64,000 nt of DNA from Hirundichthys speculiger (taxonomy: Eukaryota > Chordata > Actinopteri > Beloniformes > Exocoetidae). Location: contig JAGFBZ010000686.1 of NCBI GenBank assembly GCA_018398805.1, positions 310,001-374,000 of the forward strand, in the 5' to 3' direction. The notes beneath the pieces were generated by a model. That model made no database searches, was not told the origin of the DNA, and saw only the letters and a list, made by a program, of their open reading frames with translations. This document shows, piece by piece, positions 1 to 10,869 of this stretch; position 1 is the stretch's first letter; every line of letters starts with the position of its first letter. A program made the translations under genes and the position numbers.

Positions 1-1802
1 TACTTTAAAATGCTCAGCACCTGCTTACAGGAGCCCACGGCTGCTGATTGGTGAGGCAGGGTTTGAAGAGTCAGTGTTTTTATAATGAGTGTGAGAAAAC
101 TCTTGCTCTAACAAGCTAATTAAAGCCTGAGACCTTGATGAAAGTTCGTAGGGTCATCGGGGGGGGGTGCCCAAACTTTTGCTTTGTGCTCACTTCCCTT
201 TTGTCCCCCCCAATTATAAAACTGAACAAAACAAATCTAAAACACATAAAGAAAATAACGTTTCTTTGACTAAATGTTTCTGGAGACCAGCTCATCTTCT
301 ACTCTTCCATACACACTGCAAGACCTGTGATGCAGGCAAATAACAGGTTCTAAACTAAATATTCAGCTGCTGTAACATTTCACAATAAACAACTTCGATA
401 TTTAAAACACATACTATGTGTACATACATTATGTAGAAGCTGTAACAGTCTAATAAGATAATATATCTACAGGGGACACTTGTCTTTCATGGCTACTTTT
501 GTTTTTAATATTTAAAATCTATTTTTATGATAAGAACCTTGTACTTTTACTCAAGTAATATTAGGACAAAACTTATTTTATTGTAAACTGTGATTAAAAT
601 ATTATTTCAATTGCTGTCCATATCACTGGTGATAATAGTCTTTTTCTCTTTTAGAAAAAAATCTTTTTTCAAAGCTAATGTTTTGACTTGTAGAAAAGAA
701 CTGTAGAAACAAGATGTCACACCACTAAGTTCATCTAAATGGAGTGCAGTAATTTGTATTCATTCGAATTACACCTGAGCATTTCCTGCTATGACACGTC
801 AAAAGGCTGTAAAAAGTCTTTTGGGTAAAATCAAAAGTTTGAAACAATGAACATAGGTGGGTCAAAAAGACAGTTGGTGATAATTTCCAGAGTTGTAGAA
901 GCAGGACTGCCACAATAACTCATTTACTTTCCATATTTAAAGAAAAAAATAGACATTACAACTCAGTTATTCCAACTATGAAGTTACATTTTGAAAATAC
1001 TAATGATGTGATGAGTCAAATTCATCTTGAGACATTATTGTGTTTTGTCTCTTCTTTAGCAATTGAGTTACATTCAAAGTTTGTTTCTACAGTCTTGACC
1101 AAATGTTTTGGTTGTGACATGAATTTTGTGTTTAACATTTTACTTTCAGAGGCAGTCACTGATGTGTCCAGGATTCTTATTCTTCTTCCTATTATTATTA
1201 TTGTTATTATTACTATTGATTTATATATTTTTTTAGTGAACAGATAGATGTCAATATATAGCAAAGAGTTTTTTTTGGCTAAAAAAGAAAAGAAAATGCT
1301 GTATTTTGGCACCAAAATGACCAACTACGATAATTTCATCAATACCAGGCCGTAATTATTCATGAGTACAGGTCAGCTGAAACTACTATTATTCTAATTG
1401 AATAATACTGTTTGTTAGAAAACTAACCCAGTCAAAAAGGTATTGTCCTCTGCTGTCAGAGGTGCTTGCCTCCAAAGAAACGTATGCAGCCATTATTGCC
1501 TTGAATCAAAATGGTCTCACATGCAAGTTATTTGCTGTTAAAAAATATTGCACCTGAAGGAACCACTAGCAGATTATCATGAAGAGAGGTTTGACTGCAG
1601 TAAAACAAAAATAAATAAATAAAAATTTAAATTAAAAAAAACTCAGAAGATCCTAGAATGTCCAGCAAGTACTACAAGTGTTTCCTAAGCTAAGAAATAC
1701 ATCTACATGCACAGTGAGGTGAAGATGTTTGGACAACACCCTGGTGTCAAGATGGGTGGCAAAGAAGACAATTCTTTTTTCATGAATTAATTAATTAAAT
1801 GT
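1..1802. other. AT-rich intergenic sequence, no gene seen
   Basis: No coding exon, RNA gene or bounded repeat could be supported here. The stretch is AT-rich with short homopolymers. Open frames near 978-1324 are low-complexity, have no recognisable domain and overlap on opposite strands, as expected by chance. Confidence 0.6.
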
Positions 1803-2108
1803 TTAATCCTATGCAGGGTCACGGGGATCTGCTGGAGTCTATCCCAGCTCTCTTCAGGTGAAAGGCAGGGGTACACCCTGGACAGGTCACCAGTCCACAC
1901 ACGTGGGTCCACAATACGGGCAATTTAGAACCACAAGTTAACCTAACATGCAGGTCTTTGGACTGTGGGAGGAAGTCGGAGTACCTGGAGGAAACCCACG
2001 CAAACATGAGGAGAACATGTAAACTCCACACAGAAAGGCCCCTGCTGAGGTTCGAACCAGGAACCTTCTTGCTGTGAGGCATCAGTGCTGACCACTAAGC
2101 GACTGTGC
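1803..2108 (-). repeat. Interspersed repeat, probably the 3' tail of an L2-type non-LTR element
   Basis: Read on the - strand, this has the familiar fish repeat order: a 'cactgatgcctcacagc'-like start, a 'gtggagtttacatgttctcc'-like block, 'cacagtccaaagacctgca', then 'ctggtgacctgtccagg' and a 'gatcccgtgaccctgca'-like end. The same blocks occur in the same order on the + strand at 41306-41652, so two copies of one family lie in the window. Family assignment (L2-like non-LTR tail) is from memory of such tails and is less certain than the repeat itself. Confidence 0.7.
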
Positions 2109-2364
2109 AGAGAAGCCAATTCCCTTCAAGAAAAACATCCAGGGCAGACTCGATTTCTGCAGGAAATAAAATTGCAAAGCATAAGATTGGTGCAAAGTTC
2201 TTTTCTCCAATAAATCCCTGTTTCAGGTCTTTGGGAAGAAATTTGAAAATATGACGGCCTGTTAGAAGAAAAGGTGAATACTACGAACACTGAAATATGC
2301 TGAGACCATTCACCTCATCTAAAGGAGTGGGTTCACTTGAACACTCTACCCAAAAACACTGCCA

Positions 2365-2960
2365 TTAGTAGAGAATTGTGTCAAAAAGCCTTTTAAGAGC
2401 TATGACTGTCAACAATCCAGAAGCAGCTTGGTGATGGTCTGTGCATTTTCCAGTTGAAGTAGACACCGTGTCTGTGCTCCTCAACCTTCCCCACATCCTT
2501 ATCCAGGATGCACAGGGGCTGCAACGCTGCTTCTTTCTTCCGAGAGTCAATCAACATCTCTCTTGTCTTGTAGACATTCAGCAACCAGGTGATTTTCTCT
2601 GACCCACTCCAGAAAGCTGCCCACCAGCGATCTGCCCACCTCCTGTCCATCCCTTAGGCACCCAACATCTGCAGTCATCATTAGATTTCTGAAAGGTGGC
2701 ATGAATCTGAGTTGTACAAGAAATCTGTGGTGTATAATGTGAACGGGAAAGGAGACGGCACAGTACCCTGTGGAGCTGCTGTACCGCAAAGAGAATACAG
2801 CGCAACCAGACAAACTGTGGCCTGCCTGTCAGGTTGTTTGTGACCCAGAAAACAATGGATGCACCAACACCCATCAGCCGCAGCGTTTCACCCAGTAACA
2901 GAGATGGGATAGTGTTTTAGAAATCAAAGAATGTGATTCTCACAGTACCTCCACCACCAT
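2365..2960 (-). mobile_element. Degenerate non-LTR retrotransposon fragment (reverse transcriptase)
   Basis: Translated on the - strand in shifting frames, the segment keeps pieces of a fish LINE reverse transcriptase in the right order. There is an 'AFNTI'-like motif A region, then LTGRPQFVWLR near 2800-2835, a degraded 'PQGTVPSPF' motif B region followed by TLYTTDFLYNSDSCHL, then the thumb-side segment around 2450-2640 (KITWLLNVYKTREMLIDSRK). Frame changes and stops show it is dead. The wording resembles the L2/Rex1-type LINEs of teleosts; the clade is an inference. Confidence 0.7.
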
Positions 2961-3694
2961 CCAAGTGTGAATGAGCTCACTACAGTAAATAGATGACTGC
3001 ATTATCCACCTCCAGGTGTGATATGCAAAGGGCAGCTGGTTGGTAATCCGCCCTCTCCAGGTTGGGGCAGGGGGCACTTCCATGGTATCTTTGAGGGGCG
3101 AATGGGCTGCAGTGGTGTGGGGGCTGGATCCAGTAGGCACACTGAGAGGGGTAGTCGGTGGGCGGGGTTACACTGGTGACAGTAGGGGGGTGTGAGGGGA
3201 TCGGGGTGTGGTAAAAGCGACAGGGGGTGGTTGTGAGCTAAATCTCTTAAAGAAGCAGTTTGGCTCATTTTCTCTTGACTGCCTGATGTCTCCCTCCACA
3301 CCCAGCGATCCTCCTCATTCCCTTCCACACCTCCCTCATGTTTGGCCTCCAGTTTCCTCCGATAAGACTCTTAATGTCTCAGCTTTTTCCGTAGCTTATG
3401 CTGCACTCTCCTCAGTTCCTGTCAATAACCTGACCTCAATACTTTCCTCTTCTTGTTTAGTAAAAATTTTTAAATAAGTGCAATATTTTTTACATGTTAT
3501 TAAAATTATAAACACCACAGAAAAAAAGGCCACTTTAGCACCCTGACTGTAAAGACTGAGACAATCTGTCATGATATAAAAGGATTGTTAAGTGCTGAGA
3601 CCTTTTTTGAAAAACCCAATGTCCATTTTCAGAACTGCATACTACAGTGTAGTATATTATATGTGTTGCTTACTTGCCCCCTCCCTGAATTACA
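2961..3694. other. Intergenic sequence, nothing assignable
   Basis: A G-rich stretch (about 3040-3240) is followed by AT-rich sequence. Long open frames on both strands here are compositional and carry no recognisable domain. Part could be further LINE remnant, but no motif supports that. Confidence 0.45.
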
Positions 3695-4880
3695 TTGTAG
3701 GTGGAGGGGTTTGTGGGCCCACAGAGAACCAAGGAGCGATGTTCTTTAGGGCAAATGACCCTGATGTGTCTCCCAAGGCAAATTGATGCTGGTGAGCAAG
3801 CACCTCATGACTGGGCCTTCACCACGGGGCCCAGTGGGACCTAGCCTAAATGAACTGTGTGAGTCCGCCCTCCTGTGGTGCCCACTACCTGCAGGAGTGG
3901 GCCATTTGAGTTGGGTTCTATGTGGGACAGGTAGCCACAGAAGGCATGGGCCTTCAGTGTCCTAACCTTCAGCCATTAAAACTGGCTCTTGGGACATAAA
4001 ATGTCACCACGCTGGTGGGGAAAGAACCTGAGCCTGCGCATGAAGTTGAAGAGGTACTGACTAGACATTGTTGGGCTCACCCCAACGCATAGCATGGATT
4101 CTGGAACCAGTCTCCTTGAGAGGGGTTAGACCTTGTTCCACTCTGGAGTCTGGAGCTCCCATACCACAGACAAAACAAGGTCCAAACGCTGTCAAGTTGA
4201 AGTGTAATTACGTATTGCTCCCTGGCTGAGGGCCTGTATGTTGGGGTTCTCCCCTGTAGAGGAAAGTCGGCTCTCGTTTGTTTGCGCTTGTGTGCTGAAA
4301 GGCAGTTCAGAATACTCACACTACTCGGATTCCTTGGAGGAGGTGCTGGAAAGTGCTCTTGAAGGGAACTCTTTTGTTCTGCAGGGGGATTTCAGTACTC
4401 ACACGGGTAATAACAGAGTTACAAAGAAGGGGGTGATTGGGAAGAAAGCCTTCAATGACCTGAACCTGAGTGGTGTTTTGTTGTTGGACTTCTGGCACAG
4501 CAACCTGTGCTTCCACCTTCGACAGAACTTCAATCATCTCTGGGACGCTGTTAAAGTTCTGCTGTTGGTTGATGCTTTGGGAGAGAGAGGCCATTTGGCT
4601 GAAGGAGCCATCCTATCGAACTTGGTTAGTTTGTGGGACTCAGAAAGCAGTTGACGGGTACAGACAGGCCAAGCGGACTGCAGCCTCAGTGGTTGCTGAC
4701 AGAGTGTGAAGCGGCGGGAACGAGAATCAGCACCTTCAAATCCGAGACGATGATTCTCAGTTAGAAAACTTTTTGAGTTTTTGGGATGAGGTGTTGCCTC
4801 AAGTGTAGGAATTTAAGTATCTCTGGGTCTTGTTCGCGAGTGAAGGGAAGAATGTAAGAGGAGATCAACAACTGACTATG
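3695..4880 (+). mobile_element. Degenerate LINE copy (endonuclease to post-RT region)
   Basis: This is an old, mutated copy of the same LINE family as 61787-63444. From about 3985, 'GKEPEP' matches the start of the endonuclease module. 4260-4480 reads as an exonuclease-endonuclease-phosphatase-like segment (SSEYSHYSDSLEEVLESALE, then VLQGDFSTHTGN, then SGVLLLDF). 4610-4700 gives a YRTWLVCGTQKAVDGYRQAKR segment. 4705-4870 parallels 62715-62880 of the younger copy (the 'EAAG.RIS..KSE' region, then 'EFKYL', then 'TSEG'). Stops, frameshifts and the absence of the RT core make it inactive. The upstream boundary is approximate. Confidence 0.75.
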
Positions 4881-6624
4881 GTACAGGACAACTATAGATT
4901 GTATAATTTACTGGACAAACCCTTGTGACGTCTCCCATTGATTTGCGTGTTTTTGAAGCCTCTTTTTCTTCATACCGCGAGACGTAATAGGTGAGATTCC
5001 ACTAGCAGGGGTTCTGGGGTAGGTTTTTTTTAGGGCTGGATTACTGATGCGTGCGTCTCCATTACCAGGAAGACCCCTGCTAAAATGTGGCCCTGGTAAA
5101 CTTCTGGATGGGGGGACGGTGGTGTTGACTCTCTGATTGGGCATGCTGTAGGCAGGAGATTCAGCCATCTAATGTCTGCTTTGCATATAAGTCATCTTTT
5201 CTCATTCAGCGCTACCATCACACCATACAAACAGCAAACAGAAACTCTAGAATTGCTTTAGCTCCTCCAATATTTTTTGTGACACTTTTGTTTGTTTCCT
5301 TCTTTTATTTCTTCATTTTTGCGGACATCTTCTTTTTTTTTTTTGGCAGTTTACAAACAGCTAAAAGATGCACTACCACCACCATATGGTTTGGAATGAC
5401 AGTTTATGTGCAACCGGACCTGTCAGTGTAATGGAGACATGACGCCTGAAAGAACTGTGGAGGAGGTTGGACGGACTGAGAGTCCTGGTATATTTCTGCT
5501 TGAAAGTCCTTGAATGACCTGCCGTGGCTCCAGTCTCCTTCAGCCGAAACTGAAGGAGCTATAAATGTAAAATCTAACTACAGAGACCCAAACCGTTTTT
5601 GTACCATACTGTATGTTTATTTCTGCAGCAAAGTTGGGGATTTTATCATAAGGGTCAATAGGCATTTGCTCTGTCTTGGAGGCTGCATCTAGTCATCAGT
5701 TGAAAAATTGGCATTTTTGTTTCTATCGGGTTGACTTCAACCCAGAAGTGGAGATCTTGGTGCTTGGGCACAACCATAAGCCATTCACATGACCACTTCG
5801 ACCAACTCCCATGGTGCATTTGATTGTGGGGTGTATTATGCAGGATTGACTGGTCAGTTTCACTCTGAAAAATTTCCCAGAAATATCAAAACCACCCTTT
5901 CCTACTAATCTCATGAACCAGTTGAGCTAAAAATCTGAAATTTAGAAAATATCTACACAAGCCTTCACTTGCTACATGACCTAAAGTCTTTACTGGCTGG
6001 CTGTTAAGAATTGTTGTCAAACAGACAGTCAAACATCAATGGCCAATATTTATAAATGTGCAAGTCCATTTACCTTCATAGGCTCACTTTTAATAGACTG
6101 TGGAAAGAATACATCAAATTTGAAAAGAACTGGTGCTAATTTAGATTTGTGGACATATTTTGGGAGTTAAAGTTGACGAAAAAAATTATTCCTTTAATTC
6201 TATATATTTTCCTGAAACAAACTGATTTGTAATCACATTTTTTCAGAGTGGGAAAACAACATTTGCTGGGGATCATTTCCAGATGGAATGTATTACATTT
6301 TAATCAAAAGAATTGGGATTTGTTAGAATATTTCCAAATTATGGGCTAATGACAATTTGATTCCTGTCCCTTCAAGGGATACGCCAGCATTTTGGGAATT
6401 ATCTCACTTTGAGATCCAACCCTGACTTCGGTATGTTAGGTGTGCATCCAGTAATCCAGTCTGACAAAGTCTTCGCTTTCTTATTTGAAGTGGATTGCAT
6501 CAACTCGCATGAGTTACAAAATAAACATGAAAATTTACTCCAAAATGTTCTTACTTAGGCACACATGCACATTGACCTTGTGAAGAGATAGATATGTGAA
6601 ATGAGATGAAACAATCTTATGAAA
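4881..6624. other. Intergenic sequence without supported features
   Basis: No coding or RNA gene is visible. A block at about 6425-6460 is roughly the inverse complement of 7445-7475 (a 'gtgcatccagtaa' core followed by 'cagtctgacaaag'), suggesting both are remnants of one dispersed repeat in opposite orientations. Confidence 0.5.
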
Positions 6625-6723
6625 TGAAATGAAAAATACTTTATTAATCCCAGAAAGGGAAATTCAAAACTGCAGCAAGGGCTCTTCTTCTCTCTTTTCT
6701 TTTTTTTTTTTTTTTTTTTTTTT
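6625..6723 (-). repeat. Retroelement 3'-tail-like fragment with T-run
   Basis: 'tactttattaatcccagaaa' followed by 'gggaaattc' at about 6636-6665 resembles the conserved tail sequence of many fish RTE/Rex3-type elements and their SINEs. It is followed by a T-rich run at 6694-6724, as expected if the element lies on the - strand. Family is not certain. Confidence 0.5.
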
Positions 6724-6880
6724 TAGGGGAGGAGACAAAACAGATTGTTGTGCTTGTGCATGTCCACTCAACTTCAAGTTGATTGTAATGCACTAAGAGA
6801 ATGTGCATGGATTCACCCATACCCATGGTTTAGTACATCTGAATCATTTTGTGCATATGGAAATTTCCATGCACATGTAA
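6724..6880 (+). repeat. Dispersed repeat, copy 1 (partner 9234-9389)
   Basis: About 155 bp here is nearly identical to 9234-9389 in the same orientation. Both contain 'attgttgtgcttgtgcatg', 'tccactcaacttcaagttga', 'gaatgtgcatggattcaccc' and 'atggaaatttccatgcacat'. The partner lies inside the Harbinger element at 7958-9495, so this copy is probably a fragment of the same transposon family. Confidence 0.75.
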
Positions 6881-7679
6881 TTTATAAGAAATTACATGCA
6901 ACTGTTTGTCAACAATGTCTCTTTGGAACTGTAAAAAATCCTTTATTGTGAAAAAAAAGTTGTTTAAGTTTAATTTAGATCATGTCTTTTCTTCTCCTTC
7001 TTTTTTTTTTAAATAATTTACAATTTTTTTTTCATAATTCCATCAAGGTGGTGAAAACAAATGGATGTGAGCTTGTTTAGTTTTTCCAGACCCAGGACTA
7101 TTCTTCAGTTGTTCTGAACGTGTCAGGTGTGTAAATTATATTTAATTCTACATTTTTATGTAGAATTAATGTATGTTATTAATGTATGCATTGTATGAAT
7201 TCTGAGGTGCTCTCAGACTCTCAGCTCACATTCAGCAAATCCCTAACAAAGTAAACTTAAATGTGAATCTAATTCCTTGTGTGTCCATTTAAAAGATTGC
7301 TGCATCTCATTTTCTATATCTATTTCTCTATCTATTTCACAACATGTAAATAAGAACATTTGAGTTGTTTGGATGTTTATTTTGCCACCCATGCATGATG
7401 GTATAATCCACTTCAAGCAAGACTGCTAATTTTGGCTATCTCCGGGGCTTTGTCAGACTGCGTTACTGGATGCACAGAGAGGAGAAAGTATTTATTTCCC
7501 CCGGGCTCCCATACATTGCATGATTTCTGCAGTTGCAGTTGTTAGATTATAATATCTAACACCATGCATTTTGCATTTGCTTAATCTTGGGTATGATGTC
7601 AAGAATGATATGATGACTGTATGACGAAAAGTCTTCTTGAATCGTAGGCTCCAAACGATACGGAGATGCAGACAGATGT

Positions 7680-7957
7680 AAAAGTGCTTAATCAGAACAC
7701 GCTGAAAGTAAACAAACAACACATGAAAAAAAGCCGCTTTGTTGAGGTGTTTATGTGTTCTGAAAATGCTTTAACAAAGAAGCAGTGAAAGCAAAGAATG
7801 CGGTCCCGGTCATGGTTAGAAGAAGGGAAAAGAGGCCAACTTGGGATTCTTATTTTTCCTTGGTTTCCATTGCATTAATTGAAACATCATTTCAAGTTGC
7901 ATTTTAATTAGCTGATAAGTAGACGGAGTAGTAGGATTTCTAATACTGTCTGATAAT
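7680..7957 (+). repeat. Left half of a dispersed repeat split by a Harbinger element
   Basis: The segment aligns by eye with 57178-57385 in the same orientation: 'gtaaacaaaca', an 'aagaagcag..aaag' block, 'gtcatggttag', 'aattaat', then a 'cagacagag/agacggag' block, and finally a 'gtctgataat/gtcagataat' junction. The right half of the repeat resumes at about 9496 after the transposon. Confidence 0.65.
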
Positions 7958-9495
7958 AGGGGCTACCCTTGAGGGCTAGCGGGAGCTCTGAATTGATGGC
8001 ATATAAAAGGCATCGCTAATTTTTCAGTCATTAAATAACTTATTTAATGTAGATTCATGAGCCTTATGGTAACACTTTTTTAATAAACCAGTTATTCAGA
8101 TTATATAAAATAATGTGCAAAATGATACAACCCAGAGTCTATGGCAATGGCAACTTTGCCAGAATGAGAAGGGAATGGGTTTTTTCGGGACCGGAGTGAT
8201 GCTCTGGCCCATGATGATGACTGCTGTCAGTCGTTTTAGATCACCAAGAGTTCTCCTCTTGTAACTCTGCGCTAAGTCGGGTTAGACTTTGGAGTGAGAG
8301 ACAAAGGAGAAGTTGAACATTGCCCACTCCTTTACAAGTGCTGACAACATGGGTTTCCTGAGTGATCGACTGCACACACATTGATATGAAGGCGCCACCT
8401 GAGCATGAATTTGTATATATTAATGGGAAGAATTTCCATTCCATAAACGCGCAAATAATATGTGACGCACAAGTGCGCCTGAGTAATGTTGTGGCAAGGT
8501 GTCCTGGATCAACCCACGACTCATATCCTTCAAGCAGCATGGTGGAGTTGAGGCTCCAAGCTGGTAGGATGCAGGATGAGTGTCGTATGGTGAGTGATAC
8601 GTTTAAAACTGAAATCAATGTAAAATCCACCTATGAGTTCATTAGATGCATAACTAGTTATCCACTGATGAAGATGTGGCTGTTAACCCCAATCACCAAC
8701 CTACAGACTGTCCAAGAGTTCGGATACAATGATGTCCACTGTTGTACTCTGGCAGTTGTAGAGCTATCGGGAAGTTGAAAAGTCGGTGGCACTGCCTTGA
8801 CAGGACCGGGGGGGATGCTCCTGTATCACCCTGACAGGGTGTGTCACATTGTGCTGGTCACATTGTGCAGACAAAATGTGGCTCAAATGTGTGAGACCAT
8901 CGACCCCAGATCCACCACCTGTTCTGGCCGGTGCAGCTGCAGCTCTCCGCTTCACCACCACTTTTCTGTCTGACTTTTTTTTGGTCATTAACAGTGCAGT
9001 GCAGTGAACCCACCACACGCTTCCCACTCCATTTTTTTTTTCATTTATGATTTATGCCAGAGGACAAAATGCCAAATAAAATATTTTTCCTGGCCTCAAC
9101 TTCAGAAAAGAGTGTCTTGAGTTCACATATGGCGAAATTTCTCTTTTTCAGTTTGCTTTTGCTATTTTCTTTGTTAGGATGAGCAGATTTCCCATGCCTG
9201 GTTATCTCATTATCACATTCAAACTGGTCTGCTTGAGGGAGGAGACAGATATGATTGTTGTGCTTGTGCATGTCCACTCAACTTCAAGTTGATTGTGATG
9301 TACTAAGAGAATGTGCATGGATTCACCCATACCCATGGTTTAGTACATCTGAATCGTATTGTCCATATGGAAATTTCCATGCACATAGTTAGAATGAAAT
9401 CTCCTCAAGTCTTAGTACATGGGGCCCCAGATCTGCAAAGACCCAGAAGAGTGCAAGTTATCCCCCCTTACATGTCTTATTCTCAGGTAGCCACT
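7958..9495 (+). mobile_element. PIF/Harbinger-type DNA transposon, degenerate
   Basis: The ends form an imperfect inverted repeat: AGGGGCTACC at 7958-7967 and GGTAGCCACT at 9486-9495. Inside lies a decayed Harbinger transposase (8362-8890). The flanks rejoin a dispersed repeat whose uninterrupted paralogue at about 57178-57450 acts as an empty site. An exact 3-bp target duplication, expected for this superfamily, is not clear, probably through mutation. Confidence 0.7.
8362..8890 (+). pseudogene. Harbinger (HARBI1-like) transposase fragment
   Basis: The reading frame opening at 8362 encodes a DDE-nuclease segment typical of HARBI1-like transposases. It starts IDCTHIDMKAPPEHEFVYIN, where the D is the first catalytic acid region. 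NFHSINAQIICDAQ follows, then VVARCPGSTHDSY (second acid) and later WLLTPITN. After about 8765 the frame must change to continue as KLKSRWHCLDRTGG and YHPDRVCHIV, the conserved C-terminal helices. Domesticated HARBI1 is a vertebrate gene, but the frame break, the lack of the N-terminal part and the transposon ends around it identify this as a dead transposon copy rather than the host gene. Confidence 0.85.
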
Positions 9496-9590
9496 ATTAT
9501 TTCAGGTAGTCTTTGGTTGCAAGAGCTGTTTTAAAGGCTGTCATCAAACTACTCGATTGTAGGATGTAGGACGCAGGACAACCAATTTTG
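9496..9590 (+). repeat. Right half of the repeat interrupted by Harbinger
   Basis: 'caggtagtctttggttgcaa' begins at about 9503. It is followed by a 'gtaggacgcaggaca.cc' block, and both are shared with 57370-57440. This is the continuation of the repeat whose left half ends at 7957. Confidence 0.7.
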
Positions 9591-9792
9591 ACGAAAGTCA
9601 AAAGATGTCCCCGTGATTCTTTCCCAAAGGTGACCTTTTGTGCAGTGTATAGAGGCCTTTACCCAACTGTGGACTCACACAGCAGTGTTGTGGGCACCTG
9701 TGGTAATACTTCTGATGTTGCTTTGTCGAAAAACCATCAATCAAATGCATTCCCATTTGCTACACAAATAAGGTGAGTGCTTTGAATGTGCG

Positions 9793-10332
9793 CTGCCTTA
9801 GTGTACGATTCCATTGGCTAACTCGAGCTATGCAACCGCAACTCGCTTGGCTGACACATGCTGAAGCGGGAAAAGCTGAAGATTCCAAAACTTTTGATGG
9901 AGTCAAAGCTATCGACGTGATGCAGGGAACCCACAATTCAGTTTGACAACGGTAGATGTCACTCCATTTAAAGTCTGTGGAGACCCGCGCAGACTACGTT
10001 TAGGGTGGATTCAAACAGCCGTGTTGGCGTAACGCATGAGGGGTGGCATCTCTGAAATGTCTTTGTCATACCAAAAACAACCATATTTCTTCCTGCTCGC
10101 TATACAAAGAATCCACATAATTTACATTTGTTCTGCCTCCATGTACGATTTCACTGGCTAGCTCGAGCTGCGTAACCAAGTCAACTGGCTGACACATGCG
10201 TAGAAGTGGAAAAAGTTGAAATTTCCCAAACTTCTGACACCATCAATTTGATGTATGAAACCCACAATTCAGCTCAGCAATGGCTGACGTCATCACATTC
10301 AAAGTCTATGGAGACCAACACAGACAACACTT
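9793..10332 (+). repeat. Two diverged direct copies of a ~0.2-kb unit
   Basis: 9793-10005 and 10134-10332 share the same ordered blocks: 'gtacgattccattggcta/gtacgatttcactggcta', 'ctcgagct', 'tggctgacacatg', 'acccacaattcag', and an 'aaagtctgtggagacc/aaagtctatggagacc' block. A spacer of about 130 bp separates them. No reading frame runs through both. They could be a local duplication or two insertions of one repeat. Confidence 0.7.
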
Positions 10333-10869
10333 GCAAAGCATGTGCGTGAACGTAGCATTACACATATCTGTCAACAGGGGATTAAGGTTGGATGGTAAAA
10401 TAAGATAATTCTCAAAATATTGGACTGTCCCTTCAAAGCCTCAAGGGCCAATTTTTTCTGATGGACAAGTTCAAATTTCAAGAAACTCAACTCAGTTTAT
10501 CATTGACATTCTTTTGTAAGAAAAATTTAGTAAAATTTGATTTCCGGGGACTACATTTTTCAACTACTGCAAATCTGCTGATGAAATTAAATCAAATCTT
10601 AAAAGATTTAGTTTTGTATAAAGGTGGAATATCACATCAAGGAAGTACACCAGAACTGTACTTGTTTACATTATCAAGGTGAATACAGTCGCTCTGCTCA
10701 CAGTTTGTACAGTATTTGACAGAATTATAAACGTCTTCATTTGCACTGTGCCACTGCAAATGAAGGCGATAACCAGAGTCTGGCTTCCGGACACTCTCGA
10801 ATACTCACGAAGACAACCCTTCTTCCCTCCCTCCTCCCCTTCACGCCTAATGTTGCTGTACCTCAAACC

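Noticed and set aside
8362..8778. Host HARBI1 gene
   Set aside because: Only part of the transposase is present, the frame breaks after about 8765, and transposon-like ends surround it.
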